The translations under genes were made by a program, and so were the position numbers. A stretch of DNA of 64,000 nt, taken from NCBI GenBank assembly GCA_038030265.1, contig CM075941.1:57389952-57453951 (forward strand). Direction: 5' to 3'. The notes beneath the pieces are model-generated. The model did not search any database. It saw nothing but the letters and a program-made list of their open reading frames with translations, and was not told the origin of the DNA. This DNA comes from Corythucha ciliata. Taxonomy: Eukaryota; Arthropoda; Insecta; Hemiptera; Tingidae. Position 1 is the first letter of the stretch; each line of letters starts with the position of its first letter. Positions 11,865-21,295 of this stretch are shown one piece after another.

Positions 11865-12579
11865 CTACTTCCTTCTGCCCTTCATCATCTGCTCTTCCCA
11901 ACTCCCTCGTCTTCTTCCTTTTTCCCATCCCTTCCCTCTTTTTTCTGGCGGATCATCTTTGCCGCTTTCTCCATTGTTATCACAAGGAGCTTGGGGGGAA
12001 CCTTTTTTGGATATATCCTCTACACTTCCTTTTTCTTCACTGAGAAGGCTGGTGTCGCCTATATTATGGGTAGGGAGATCATGTGGGCTCACTTGTTCTC
12101 TCACATGTTCTGCCTTGTTTTTCAATGCAGCTTTCGCCTTCTTCTTGTCTTTCTCTGAGAGCACTTTCTCCCATCCCTCCTCTTCTAGCTCCTTGTATAT
12201 TTTCTGAGACGTCATCTCACCGAGGGGATCCCCTCCTTTGAGATGTCCTGGCTCCTGCCCGCTTCCCAAAAGACCACTCTGAGTAGCCTTCTCTAGGTCA
12301 GTTACTAGTGGGACAAGCCCCTGTGACACTTTTTGGGCAATTTCTTCCTCCCTGGACATTACCCCTGCCACATCGTTCGTCACATCATCATGCCTCTTCT
12401 CTATGAGAGTTGGGCCTCTCATTACACTTCTAGACAGTTGGGACTTAATCCTTCGCAATGAGGAAAGGAGAAACTTTCTCGAACGAACCTTCAGTTCTTC
12501 GAATAGTAACGAATCGATCCCAGCACTCCTCTATTAATTTCAGAGGATTTTCTCCCACCACAGTGCTACTGCTAGTCAT
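11865..12579 (-). pseudogene. LINE ORF1 (gag-like) remnant, rearranged
   Basis: An ATG at 12577-12579 opens a frame reading ENPLKLIEECWDRFVTIRR then TEGSFEKVSPFLIAKD, the usual start of gag-like ORF1 proteins of I/Jockey LINEs. It hits a stop about 12,440. From there another frame runs to 11865 and encodes a highly charged, Lys/Glu-rich C-terminal part ending in RRRGSWEEQMMKGRRK. The zinc knuckles usual for ORF1 are absent, so the middle seems deleted. The frame ends just before ORF2. Confidence 0.6.
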
Positions 12580-12637
12580 CCTAGGGTTAAGTTTCCTTCT
12601 AGCTTTCCTAGGGGGCGAAACTTTTCCTGAGGGGGAA

Positions 12638-12760
12638 TATTATTATTATTATTTTTTTTTTTAGAGGCGTCGACAGCGGAGGTCATTAGCCTTTCATAAG
12701 GTGTGAACTTGTTGGAATATAGTTACTTATACCACACTGATATAATTAATTTCTCTGTTT
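12638..12760 (-). mobile_element. Truncated 3' end of a second I-type LINE
   Basis: A triplet run (ATTATT..., 12640-12656) is followed by a poly-T and then GGCGTCGAC...GGTCATTAGCCTTT, closely matching the 3' end of the LINE at 7930-7960 (GGCATCGAC...GGTCATTAGCCTTT). It lies head-to-tail with the full element. Confidence 0.65.
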
Positions 12761-12805
12761 CAGCATCTTGTTATTATTATTATTATTATTGTTATTGTTA
12801 TTATT
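12761..12805. repeat. ATT/GTT triplet microsatellite
   Basis: Tandem TTATTA and GTTATT triplets, likely another LINE tail or its expansion. Confidence 0.7.
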
Positions 12806-12813
12806 CCTCTCAC

Positions 12814-12915
12814 CTCATCCGTATCCTCCAGGGCTTCAACAGCAGATAAAAATGTCTTATGGAAAGCACACAGTTCCTGAGATTCCTCCACATCACTTTG
12901 AGCGATAGTGGTGCG
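12814..12915 (-). pseudogene. Exon-like copy related to the 7.7-kb exon
   Basis: On the minus strand this reads DVEESQELCAFHKTFLSAVE then ALEDTDE followed by a donor (GAG|GTGAGAGG). The end resembles LLSAIEFFDELNE|GTAGGT at 7657-7700 in sequence, phase and donor position. It may be a paralogous exon or an upstream exon of the same gene split by the LINE. The similarity is short. Confidence 0.35.
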
Positions 12916-13497
12916 GGTTGTTATGTTGTTGTCACGTTGTTGAGGTTTCCCATATTTTTGTTGTTAACAGCAGCTGAATACCGGCTAGACGGCAAGCTGT
13001 CTTGCAGAGCTAGCTTAAGAAGGATTGCACCAGGGCTATTCATTTTCGCGGGAAACATTGTCAATAACGCCTCAATTTCAGTTGGTTGTGCACTTGAGGT
13101 GGCACCTGATCAATAAAAGTGTCACAAGTCGAAATTTTTATTTTTAATAGGCCACGGTTGCTCAACAAAAAAGGCACCACTCGAAATACACACTTCCTTA
13201 ACTTTTAAAAGCAAACATGAATACAGTCGTAACTCGAAATAAGACTTTTTAAGAGATTCTTCAAGATCCAACCGCCACGAGGTTCAAGCAACAACTGAAA
13301 ATATGGCGGTTTAGAAGTTAAATGGGGGTAGCTCTTTTGATGATGAACACAGTCTTTTATTCCATCTAGCGGTCTCACAAGTCCCTATTGATGATACTGT
13401 TTACATGATTAAATGAGGCTAGTTTCTGTGATTCCAACAGTGTCGACAACTCAAAAACTTTTCCTTCGAAAACGTTTCACGGAAAATTTGTGTGAAT
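12916..13497. other. No confident gene
   Basis: A minus-strand frame about 12,930-13,090 contains EIEALLTMFPAKMNSPGAIL, which might be exonic, but no splice sites were decisive. The rest is AT-rich. Confidence 0.3.
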
Positions 13498-14560
13498 TAG
13501 TGACGGATATAAGATTTTATCTTGGGAGGGGTTCTACCATAAATCTGATTTACTCTTTCTTTTTTTCTGAGTTTCAGCCACAAACTTGTCTCTATAGGAA
13601 TAATCTCAATTTTAGCCATGAAATAGCAATTTTCCCCGATTTTTGCCGCAATCTAAGCGCTTTTTCTCAATTTTAGTCGCGAACGATTTCTAAATTTTAG
13701 CCACGAATTACCGCATTTCCTCAATTTCAGCCGTAAATTAGCGAATTTTCTTTCATTGATCCGATGTTTATCGTTTTTCTCTGGTTCAGGTGTGAAGCGC
13801 TTCTTGTCCTCTTTAGCCAATTATTTCCTCAATTTTAGCAGCGAATGAGCTATTTATTTATCTATATTTTAGACGGGATTTAGTGGTTTGTCTCAGTTTT
13901 AGCCATGGGTTAACGTTTTTTTCATATTTCAACGTATTTCTTCACTTCTTAGTCATGCGGATTAACGGTTTATTTACATTTTAGCCGCGAGTTTCCGCGC
14001 ATTTCCTATATTTTAGCCACGAAATAGCGGATTTCCTCCAATTGTTCGTCGAATTATTTCTGCATTTTAGCCGTGAATTAAGCCTTAATTCCAACCTTGA
14101 ATCACCGCTTTTACTCAATTTCGCAGCTGCGAATAAGCGGATTTTTGCGAAATCCGTGAATTAGCGTTTTATTTATTTTAGCTGCGAATGATTGCTTTCT
14201 GTGATATTAGCAGCGAAATATCGCCTTTCCTTAATTTTAGCAGGAAATAAGCTCTTCAACTCAAAGCAAGGAAATTAGTCGTTTGTCTCATTGTCAGTTC
14301 AAGCCGTGAACAAGCGGGATTATCAAATGTATCGTGAATTTTAGCGTTATTCTAATTTTAGCCGCAAATTACTTGCCTATTTTTGGAATCGGATCATTTC
14401 TTAATTTTAGCAGTGAAACACCGCATTCCTGAATTTTAGCTGCTAGCGCATATTATCTCAAATTGATCAGCGAATCAGCGTGTTTCTACATTTTAGCTGC
14501 TAATAAACGCTTTTTGTAAACAAATTTAATTTTAGCTCCAATTTTTCTGTGATTGAGCGT
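13498..14560 (-). repeat. 30-bp minisatellite array 2, reverse orientation, with a hAT-like end
   Basis: Units of the type TTTTAGCCGCGAATTAGCG followed by a T-rich/CAA part are the reverse complement of array 1. The left edge (13,498-13,545: TGACGGATATAAGATTTTAT then CTTGGGAGGGGTTCTACCAT) matches the reverse complement of the right end of the hAT-like element at 3,880-3,928. This is therefore a diverged, inverted copy of the same element. The other end was not located. Confidence 0.75.
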
Positions 14561-15081
14561 TTTCCACTTGCACAAAATGCTGCTTTGGTGCATTTCATTT
14601 CTTTACCCCTCGTTTATGTTCATGGGTGGAAATGAAGAGCCCGTTGTAGATTCATAAGGATTTATAAGGAAATGGAAACTCAGTGAGTTTATTGCAAATT
14701 TGCAATGATAATAAAACAAAACATTCCACACCTTTGATATTTTTTCTCGAGTTTCGTAGAAAACTTAGCTAGTTACGATTCGAAGACCACCGTTTCACCC
14801 TTCGCCCCTCACACTCCTACGGCTGTGCTATGTTCTGGGCGATTTGGGAATTACAATTGAAAGAGCCTTACAGACCGGTGATTTTCAGCGCTCTCTCTTG
14901 GGTCAAGGTGTTTTGATAGGTTTTGGAAAGTAGAGCCTTAACGGATAAAACGAAGAGGAAGAAGTGAATCGAACGATCAGACCCCTAGGAACGAGTCTAC
15001 AGGATTCTTGGACATCGGGGATAATGCCTAATAAAATCGTTTCTCGATAGATGAAGAAATATGTTGTCGCCGGTATTTAAT
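14561..15081. other. No gene seen
   Basis: Mixed AT-rich sequence; may include the unrecognised far end of the array-bearing element. Confidence 0.4.
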
Positions 15082-15401
15082 TAAATAAATTAAATGAAAG
15101 TGATATCTTTCGGGCGACGATGGAAGGGCACAACCCGACATGATTCGAGTTTCGGTAAAAATGGGTTGCCCGGCGGGATTTGAACCCACAACCTTTGGCT
15201 CAGCTGATCCCTCGCAGTACGACTGCCAAAGGCATCACCGTGGCGCAATATTGGCAGCGTGCTGGACTAGTAAACCACTAACCAGAGGTTGTGGGTTCAA
15301 ATTCCGCCGGGGAGCCCATTTTTTTTGTTCGAAACACGAATCGTGTCGGGCTATGCCCTTCCATCGTCGTCCGGAAGATATCACTTTCGTTCAATTTATT
15401 T
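15082..15401. mobile_element. Foldback element with two tRNA-like cores
   Basis: The left arm (15,082-15,202) and right arm (about 15,283-15,401) are inverted copies: both contain a GGGCTATGCCCTTCCATCG-type block and a tRNA-like 3' half (GGTTCAAATTCCGCCGGG) with a B-box-like GGTTCAAATTC. The right-hand copy also has an A-box-like TGGCGCAATATTGG at about 15,239. A functional tRNA is not supported: the cloverleaf and anticodon arm do not pair cleanly. A tRNA-derived SINE present as an inverted pair fits best. A half copy lies at 40,715-40,870. Confidence 0.6.
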
Positions 15402-15559
15402 AAAATCGTTTCTTCTTCGTGAAACCGTCGTAAATTGTTATTAGTAGGTAAGGACTAGAACAATTTGACGTTTTCCACGCCAACCCCCCCCCCCCCACAC
15501 TTCTGTTTCTGGGGCAACGGTGACAAGAGCTCAATTTCAGGAGTATGGAAAGTGCGCCA

Positions 15560-16190
15560 CAAGAAGAGGTCCCAGCACGCCCCCCCCCCCCCCTGGAACT
15601 GAAACCAGTTGGGAAACCAAATGCTGAAGATGGCGAGCAGCCGAAACCAGTCCGTTTTTGACGAATCTCAACGAGGGAAGATAGATGATGAAGGCCTCTC
15701 AAGCACCTTGAAAATGGCAGACAATGAACAAACTGGTCGGTAATTTGAGATAGAACGTATCTGTCACCGCTCTTATGGATAAGCGTTGACAAAAGCCAGT
15801 TTCGATTTCCCGGGGAAAACACCAGACGCAAGTGACCTGTTGAACAGCACCGTTAGTGGATACGCTAGGCTCGACGAACACTCTTTCAGCACTACTGAAA
15901 GACTGGTGGGGACACCATCCGGACCCATACCCATTTCAGCCTCTCTTACCAGATTGAAACCGATGGATACGACATTATGCAGTGAGAGATCGGGAGAAAC
16001 GATGACTAGAGGGTCAAAATATCAGACGGAAAATGACAACGAAACAAATCTGCAATAGACTGTGGATCTGAGCCCCGCTCAGCACCCTCAAATTTCCCGG
16101 TATAGAGCGCTGGACGCACTTTCGAAAGCCTCTTACATTCACTTCGCAGGAGAGAAAACAACTTATAGTCATCGAGGCTGCCAGAAATCT
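15560..16190 (-). pseudogene. LINE reverse transcriptase fragment
   Basis: Across minus-strand frames one can read MGMGPDGVPTSL, then LKECSSSLAYPLTVLFNRSL and ASGVFPGKS, then KSGDRY and a degenerate NYRP-like stretch. These are the order and motifs of the fingers region of non-LTR reverse transcriptases. Several frame changes and poly-C tracts break it. The catalytic YADD region is absent. It is a 5'- and 3'-truncated relic, with the clade uncertain (Jockey- or RTE-like). Confidence 0.6.
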
Positions 16191-16194
16191 TCCA

Positions 16195-18330
16195 TTAGCT
16201 GATTAGCGGTTAATTTTGAGGACGAGCGCTCATTTGCCACTAAAACTAGGAAAAACTGAGCCAGTTTAATGTATTTTAAGGCTACTTCGCGGACAAAGCA
16301 AAAAGAACGCCAAGTCCAAGTTACTAAAATAAGCGGACAAACTTGAGCAGGCGTTCTAACGTGCTTATCTTGATGGGGTAAGCAGTTTTAGCACTAATAT
16401 TCGTGGCTGAAATAGCGAAAAAGCGCCGATTCACAGCAAAAATCAGAAAAAATCACTAATTCGTTGCCAAAAATTGAGAAAATAGTATATGTATTATACA
16501 ACGAGTGAATAAAGTGTGATTTTACCTACTAGGTGTACAAAGTATTACAAAAATAACACGAAAAGGTAAAAAATATACACATTTCCACAAGTTGTATACG
16601 CTATTTTTCGCGCGACGCCCAGACGACTTTAAGAGGAAATTTGCGAATTAGTCCGTTGGGACGGTGAAAAAAAAAGTGACGGACGAATTCCTCCATTATC
16701 GGTAACACTTTTCATGACGTCAAAAACTCACATCTCACTCACTGAGAAATGGAAATGCTATGGAACACTCTGTGAAACAGTCTAATAACCTCAGTTTCAG
16801 TTATACTTTCAAAACAGTGGCTGAAATGCAACTTTAGACAGCGTTTTATCTCAAAAACGGTGGCTAAAATGATATTTTAGCCACAGTAGCGCGAAAACAC
16901 TGATTGGCGGTCATAATAAAGAAAAAACGCAAATTCGCATCTATAAAATTGAGAAAAAGTAGCAATCAATCATTCATACTGACTAAATTAATGTTGACAA
17001 AACGCCTATTGCTGGTTTGTCGAAGCAAAATCGGGGCTGCAATTAAGAAAAAGGGCTAATTCAAGCTAATTCACGGCTAAAATTGAGACCACGTGGCCAT
17101 TTCGCGCTTCAAAAGCAAATAAAAAAAGATCCATCGCTAAAATAAAGGAAATATTCGCAGCTAAAGGTGAGAACCAGCGCTAATTCACGGCAAAAATAAA
17201 ATAAAAGCGCTAATATGCTGCTAAAATAGAGAAAAACGCTGAATTCACAAATACATTCGCTGCCAAAAATTGAGAAAATGTGCTAATTCCAGGCAGACAC
17301 TAACAAAAATCACTTATTAGCGGCTGCAAAATGGAGAAAAACGTTAATTCGATGATTTTCAGAAAATCCGCTAATTTGGAGGGGGGGGGCTGAGATTAAG
17401 TAAAAGCGCTCATTCGTGGATTAATTGAAAACAAACGCTACGGTGATTTAAAGGCTAAGTTGAGGAACAATTCGTGGCTAAAATCAAGAAATAATTCACT
17501 ACTAAAATTGATAAAAAAACGATAATTCACGGCTAAGAAGGAGAAAAAGCGGCTGAAATGGAGTTAAATGCTAATTCGCGGTTACCCCAGTTAAAACCCG
17601 CTAATACGCGATTAAAACTGATAAAAAAGTGCGCCGATTCCAAGCTAAAATTCATATAATAAACTCATCCGTAGCTAAAATTCAGAGAAGACGTTATTAC
17701 GGCGAGTTGACAATAAACGCTCATTCGTAGCTATAGATTTGAGATAAATTCTAATTCTTGGACCGCTAATTCTGGGCTGAAATTGAATAAAATCGGTAAT
17801 TCGTTGGTAAACTCGCCCCTCCCTACATTGGACCCGTCGAAACAATTGAGGTATGAAATTGCGAAAATCCGTTGAAATGAGACTTCATTTGCCAGTTGTT
17901 AAAAATAATGCGAAAAGGTGCTCATAACTGAGAATATACGCTCGTTTGCGCTTAAAATTGAGAAAAAACGCTCATTGGTGGCTAAAAAGCGCCAATTCTC
18001 GGTTTCTTCATACAACTTCCAGCGCCCAAACTCTGTTTGCGCTAATTCATTGTTTGTAGAGGCTCTATTGCGTTTTTAACTGAGAATAAACATTAATGTG
18101 CTGCTCGTGAGACGAGTCCACGTCTAAAATCGTGACAATTGACCTCCCCCGTCCAGTAAACAACAAAAATTGATTTTAAAAAACGCTCGTGCGCTGTCCT
18201 TTGGTCAAGTCCGTGGTTACAGTGGAGAAAATACACTATGATTGGTGGGTTTAAATGAGGAAAATCGGTATTTCACGGTTTGAATCTACAAACAAGTTGC
18301 TAGCTGATGCTCGCTTAAAATTCATCTGTG
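16195..18330 (+). repeat. 30-bp minisatellite array 3
   Basis: The longest array in the window: units like GAAAAACGCTAATTCGCGGC then TAAAATTGA. The first 250 bases (GGACGAGCGCTCATTTGCCA onwards) parallel 2,500-2,750 of array 1, including the non-repeat leader, so it is the same element family in the same orientation. Terminal inverted repeats were not located. Confidence 0.85.
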
Positions 18331-18766
18331 GCTAAAATTTCGAATGAGTGCCCATATTCCCACACAATCGACATCCCTGAAGTCCTCCGGTGGCTGTGTG
18401 GGCCTCGCAGGGCCGCTAGAACACCGAGAACCGCTGAACTGATGACTTTTTGAACAACCTAAAGGTGATTATAATTATTTCAACTCGAAATTGGCGATTG
18501 GCAAGGCGAGACGATCTCTGGTGACACGTGAGAACTACTGAAACCGGTGTTTTTTCCCCCGTAAAGGTGTGGCAGAGTGGCACTATTCACACGAAAATAC
18601 CCAGCAAAAGTGAAGGCGAGTACCGTTTTCATTATCAAAAAAACACGTGACAGTAGCGCTCAAGTGATAGTTTTAATTGCCAATATCAAAGTTATTTAGA
18701 AGCTACGAACGTTATTTTATACTAAGTTATTTAAGTCAATTATGTTCTAAAGAAAATAAAGGAGCA
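18331..18766. other. Upstream region of protease homologue gene A
   Basis: No coding sequence recognised. It should contain the promoter and 5' UTR of gene A, but no clear TATA or initiator could be chosen. Confidence 0.4.
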
Positions 18767-20176
18767 ATGCCGACAGCAGACATATTCGTACTGTTCGTCT
18801 TCAGTCTCGTCATCACAACTGGCCCAGCCACTGCGCCGTCGTCACAAAGCGCCATCAAAACTCGTGGCAACAGCACGGCGAAAATGTTCGGCGGTCGCCT
18901 AGCCACCAACGGAGAATTTCCCTACATGGTGCACATTTTCATCAAAAATATCGACTTCATGATGACTCCGACAGATTTTTGCGTGAATCGCTGCGCAGGT
19001 GTCATCATATCGCCTTGGCGCGTTGTAACTGCTTGCCATTGTTTTAGCGCGAATGGCCTCGTGCCGAAGACCATTGAAATGAGGGCAGGATCAAATTACA
19101 TGTAACGGTGTATTTTTTGTGTCAATTTAAGTTTCATGGCTTCACTATACCAATTTCAGTGGATCAGTATCAAAACAAGAACAGTTCAGAAGTACTAACT
19201 TTTACTCGATCCACCCGAGATGCATTTCTCGTTCCGTTGGATACGAATTTAACATCGCAGTGATTCAATTGCGACTAGACGAGCCTTGGGTTTTCACTAC
19301 GGTTATACAACAAATGAATGTTACAGGGTTTGTAATCGAACCATTTCAGAAAATGATACAAGAAAAGTTATCCAAAAGAGAAAAGTGCCTCGTTCCTGGT
19401 TGGGGGCGAAGTATGTGTGCACCGGAAATGCTACCAGGTACCTAATAAGATAAACTACTTAATTGAAATACACTTATCGTCAAAATTTATCCTACTATCA
19501 GATCTCTACTCACAATCGCAAACTACGTTCATTGACATTTTACGAGTAGTAGAAGTGCGGATGATCCCTGCGTCTGAATGCGAAGATGTAATCAGCAAAG
19601 CCGTCTACAGGTCGCCGAATAGGCCACCGAATGTATATTACCCGGTACCAGGTTACAAGAAATTCACAGACACCGGCACCATTTGTGGGAAGACTGTAAG
19701 TCATCAAAAAAATCAGTATGAGTATAAAATAGTAGCGTTTGGAACCTGAACAGGACGCTTTCTTTAATGTAAAAAATTCCAATTTTCCGATAATAACCGG
19801 ACATCTTAAATAGTTAGCCTCGTACAGTTCAAAACACATCTTGAACAGGTTCCACCGCCGGTTTAAGACACGGATTATTAGACTGTATGGGGACTGAATT
19901 CTAAATAAACAATTTTGCCGGAATTTTTAACGCCTACAGGTGGTTTTTAACGAAGAACTAGCCAGCGGTGATGCTGGTGGACCGCTCGTCTGTAGCTCAA
20001 AACCGATTGGTATCGTGACCGGCGCCTACATTGATACCTGGGAAGAAAGAAACGTTATCACTTTCGCAAATATCAGATATGCTCGGCCGTGGTTTTCTGA
20101 TCAGCCGCTTGTTCAAAATACACTGCCACCTCCCAACATAACGACTACAGAACAACCGGCCACAACCGCACGATAA
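18767..20176 (+). CDS. Secreted serine protease homologue A (non-catalytic S1 family), 4 exons
   Basis: Exons 18767-19101, 19160-19437, 19502-19695 and 19940-20176 join in frame to 347 residues. All introns are GT-AG. The start at 18767 begins a signal peptide (MPTADIFVLFVFSLVITTGP), preferred over the in-frame upstream start at 18677. The chymotrypsin-like domain shows GGRLATNGEFPYMVHIFI, CAGVIISPWRVVTACHCF (His present), GYEFNIAVIQL and LASGDAGGPLVC. In active S1 proteases these last two hold the catalytic Asp and Ser; here they are Asn and Ala, so proteolysis is not expected. The tail is Thr/Pro-rich (PPPNITTTEQPATTAR). Such homologues usually act as secreted cofactors or binding proteins in immunity, saliva or reproduction; the role here is not shown. 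Gene B (53871-55698) is a paralogue. Confidence 0.85.
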
Positions 20177-20244
20177 AGGTTCACGCCCAGGATTTGATGG
20201 AGAGTCTCACAGCGGCATACGACATTATTCATCATGTCTGAATG

Positions 20245-20250
20245 AATAAA
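20245..20250 (+). promoter_or_regulatory. Polyadenylation signal of gene A
   Basis: AATAAA 69 bases after the stop codon. Confidence 0.6.
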
Positions 20251-20414
20251 TGAAGAAAATTGATTTCTGTCTATACACATATTAAAATTGTCCGTTCTCT
20301 GTCATTTTTATTATTGTTCGGTCCAACGGAAGAGAACTTTAGCTTTAATCGTAAGCTCACGAACTCGTGTGGGCGTTCCCAACGCTGTGCGTTCAACAAG
20401 CCGCGTACTGACCT

Positions 20415-20530
20415 ATACGCCCGCGTAGCGCAAGGGTGTGAAGTGCACAGTTGGGTCGGGGCACGGCACGGCGTATGAGCCCAAAGAAGACTTTGACGCC
20501 TACCGGGTTCGAAATCCGGCGCCCACTAAT
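20415..20530 (+). mobile_element. tRNA-derived SINE-like fragment
   Basis: A GTAGCGCAAGGGTGTGAAG A-box-like block and a GGGTTCGAAATCC B-box-like block about 85 bases apart are followed by an ATT-rich tail (ATTATTATTAAG). The spacing is too long for a tRNA gene, so a SINE head is likelier. Confidence 0.45.
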
Positions 20531-20639
20531 TATTATTAAGGCAAGGGTTGCGCTAACTGAAGGGATCAGGGATTTGGATTCACCCGAAAATAACGATTTC
20601 ATGGTTTTCACTCCTACAAAACAGTATTTTACGCTGTAG

Positions 20640-20841
20640 ACCTGTTCAAAAAGCAATTTCGCAGCATGATTTCACTAATATAAAAAAAAAATCGTTAGTT
20701 TCGCCCCCTCAAAACGCAAATTTGGAGCGCCCCTGGAGTTACCTCGTTCGAAACCCCACAGAATTTCTCGGTGTTGGCTCTTTAAAACCCATTCCGCAAT
20801 GCTCTCTCATTCCAAGGAACAATTCCGTGGATTTCAATGAA
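20640..20841. repeat. Degenerate minisatellite, left flank of the 9.55-kb element
   Basis: Irregular copies of a unit around CAAAAAGCAATTTCG...GGCTC/TTGGC. The same repeat type resumes at 30,398, on the other side of the inserted element. Confidence 0.45.
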
Positions 20842-20849
20842 TTAAGCCC

Positions 20850-21085
20850 AGTGCACACGATGCAATTTTCCTTCGTTAGATATCCAGCACGGTACGCTAT
20901 GCGCATGCGTTCGGGTTCACTTTTAACATCAATGCTCGAAGCCGTGCTTGTTTTTAATCATACTCGGTGCACACGATGCAATTTTTTGTCTCTAAGTTTC
21001 AAGCAATGAGGCAATGTGTGTTATGCGCATGTGCCTGGGTTAGCTCATAATGCAAATTTTAAAAGCCGTGCTTAATTTTAATCAT
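20850..21085 (+). repeat. Subterminal tandem duplication, about 115 bp x 2
   Basis: Two copies (about 20,850-20,962 and 20,965-21,085) share GTGCACACGATGCAATTTT, a GCGCATG...GGGTT block and GAAGCCGTGCTTGTTTTTA. Repeated subterminal sites near TIRs are common transposase-binding regions. Confidence 0.7.
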
Positions 21086-21295
21086 GTTTTGAACATAGAG
21101 CTGGTGCTATTTTCTCTCCTTGTTGAGCCGCTAGGTAGGCACATGCGCCAATGAGGAAGCTCCACTTGATCACGTGGTACGAGGAGCCCTTGAAACCTTT
21201 CTTACCTGGTCATCTGTCCTCAACTCCTCAGTCGCATCGTTTCACTCCGAGTCGTGAGCTTCGCAGTGGCGCGAACTTGTGAGAGTCTTATCGAA

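Larger units (their letters stand above)
7903..12637 (-). mobile_element. I-clade non-LTR retrotransposon, about 4.7 kb
   Basis: The element is read on the minus strand: ORF1 remnant, ORF2, then a 3' end at 7903 formed by a run of AAT/TAA triplets (7903-7929). A TAA-repeat tail instead of poly-A, together with an RNase H domain in ORF2, points to the I clade. The 5' end lies about 12,637, against the triplet tail of another truncated element in the same orientation. A flanking target duplication is not obvious. Confidence 0.85.

Noticed and set aside
12458..12664. Plus-strand frame opposite the LINE ORF1
   Set aside because: Shadow of the minus-strand LINE, ending in a triplet repeat.
15239..15330. 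A functional tRNA gene
   Set aside because: A- and B-box-like motifs are present but acceptor and anticodon stems do not pair convincingly and the copy is part of a foldback repeat.
20722..21009. 95-residue frame near the left end of the 9.55-kb element
   Set aside because: It crosses the transposon border and two copies of a subterminal repeat, so it is not a gene.
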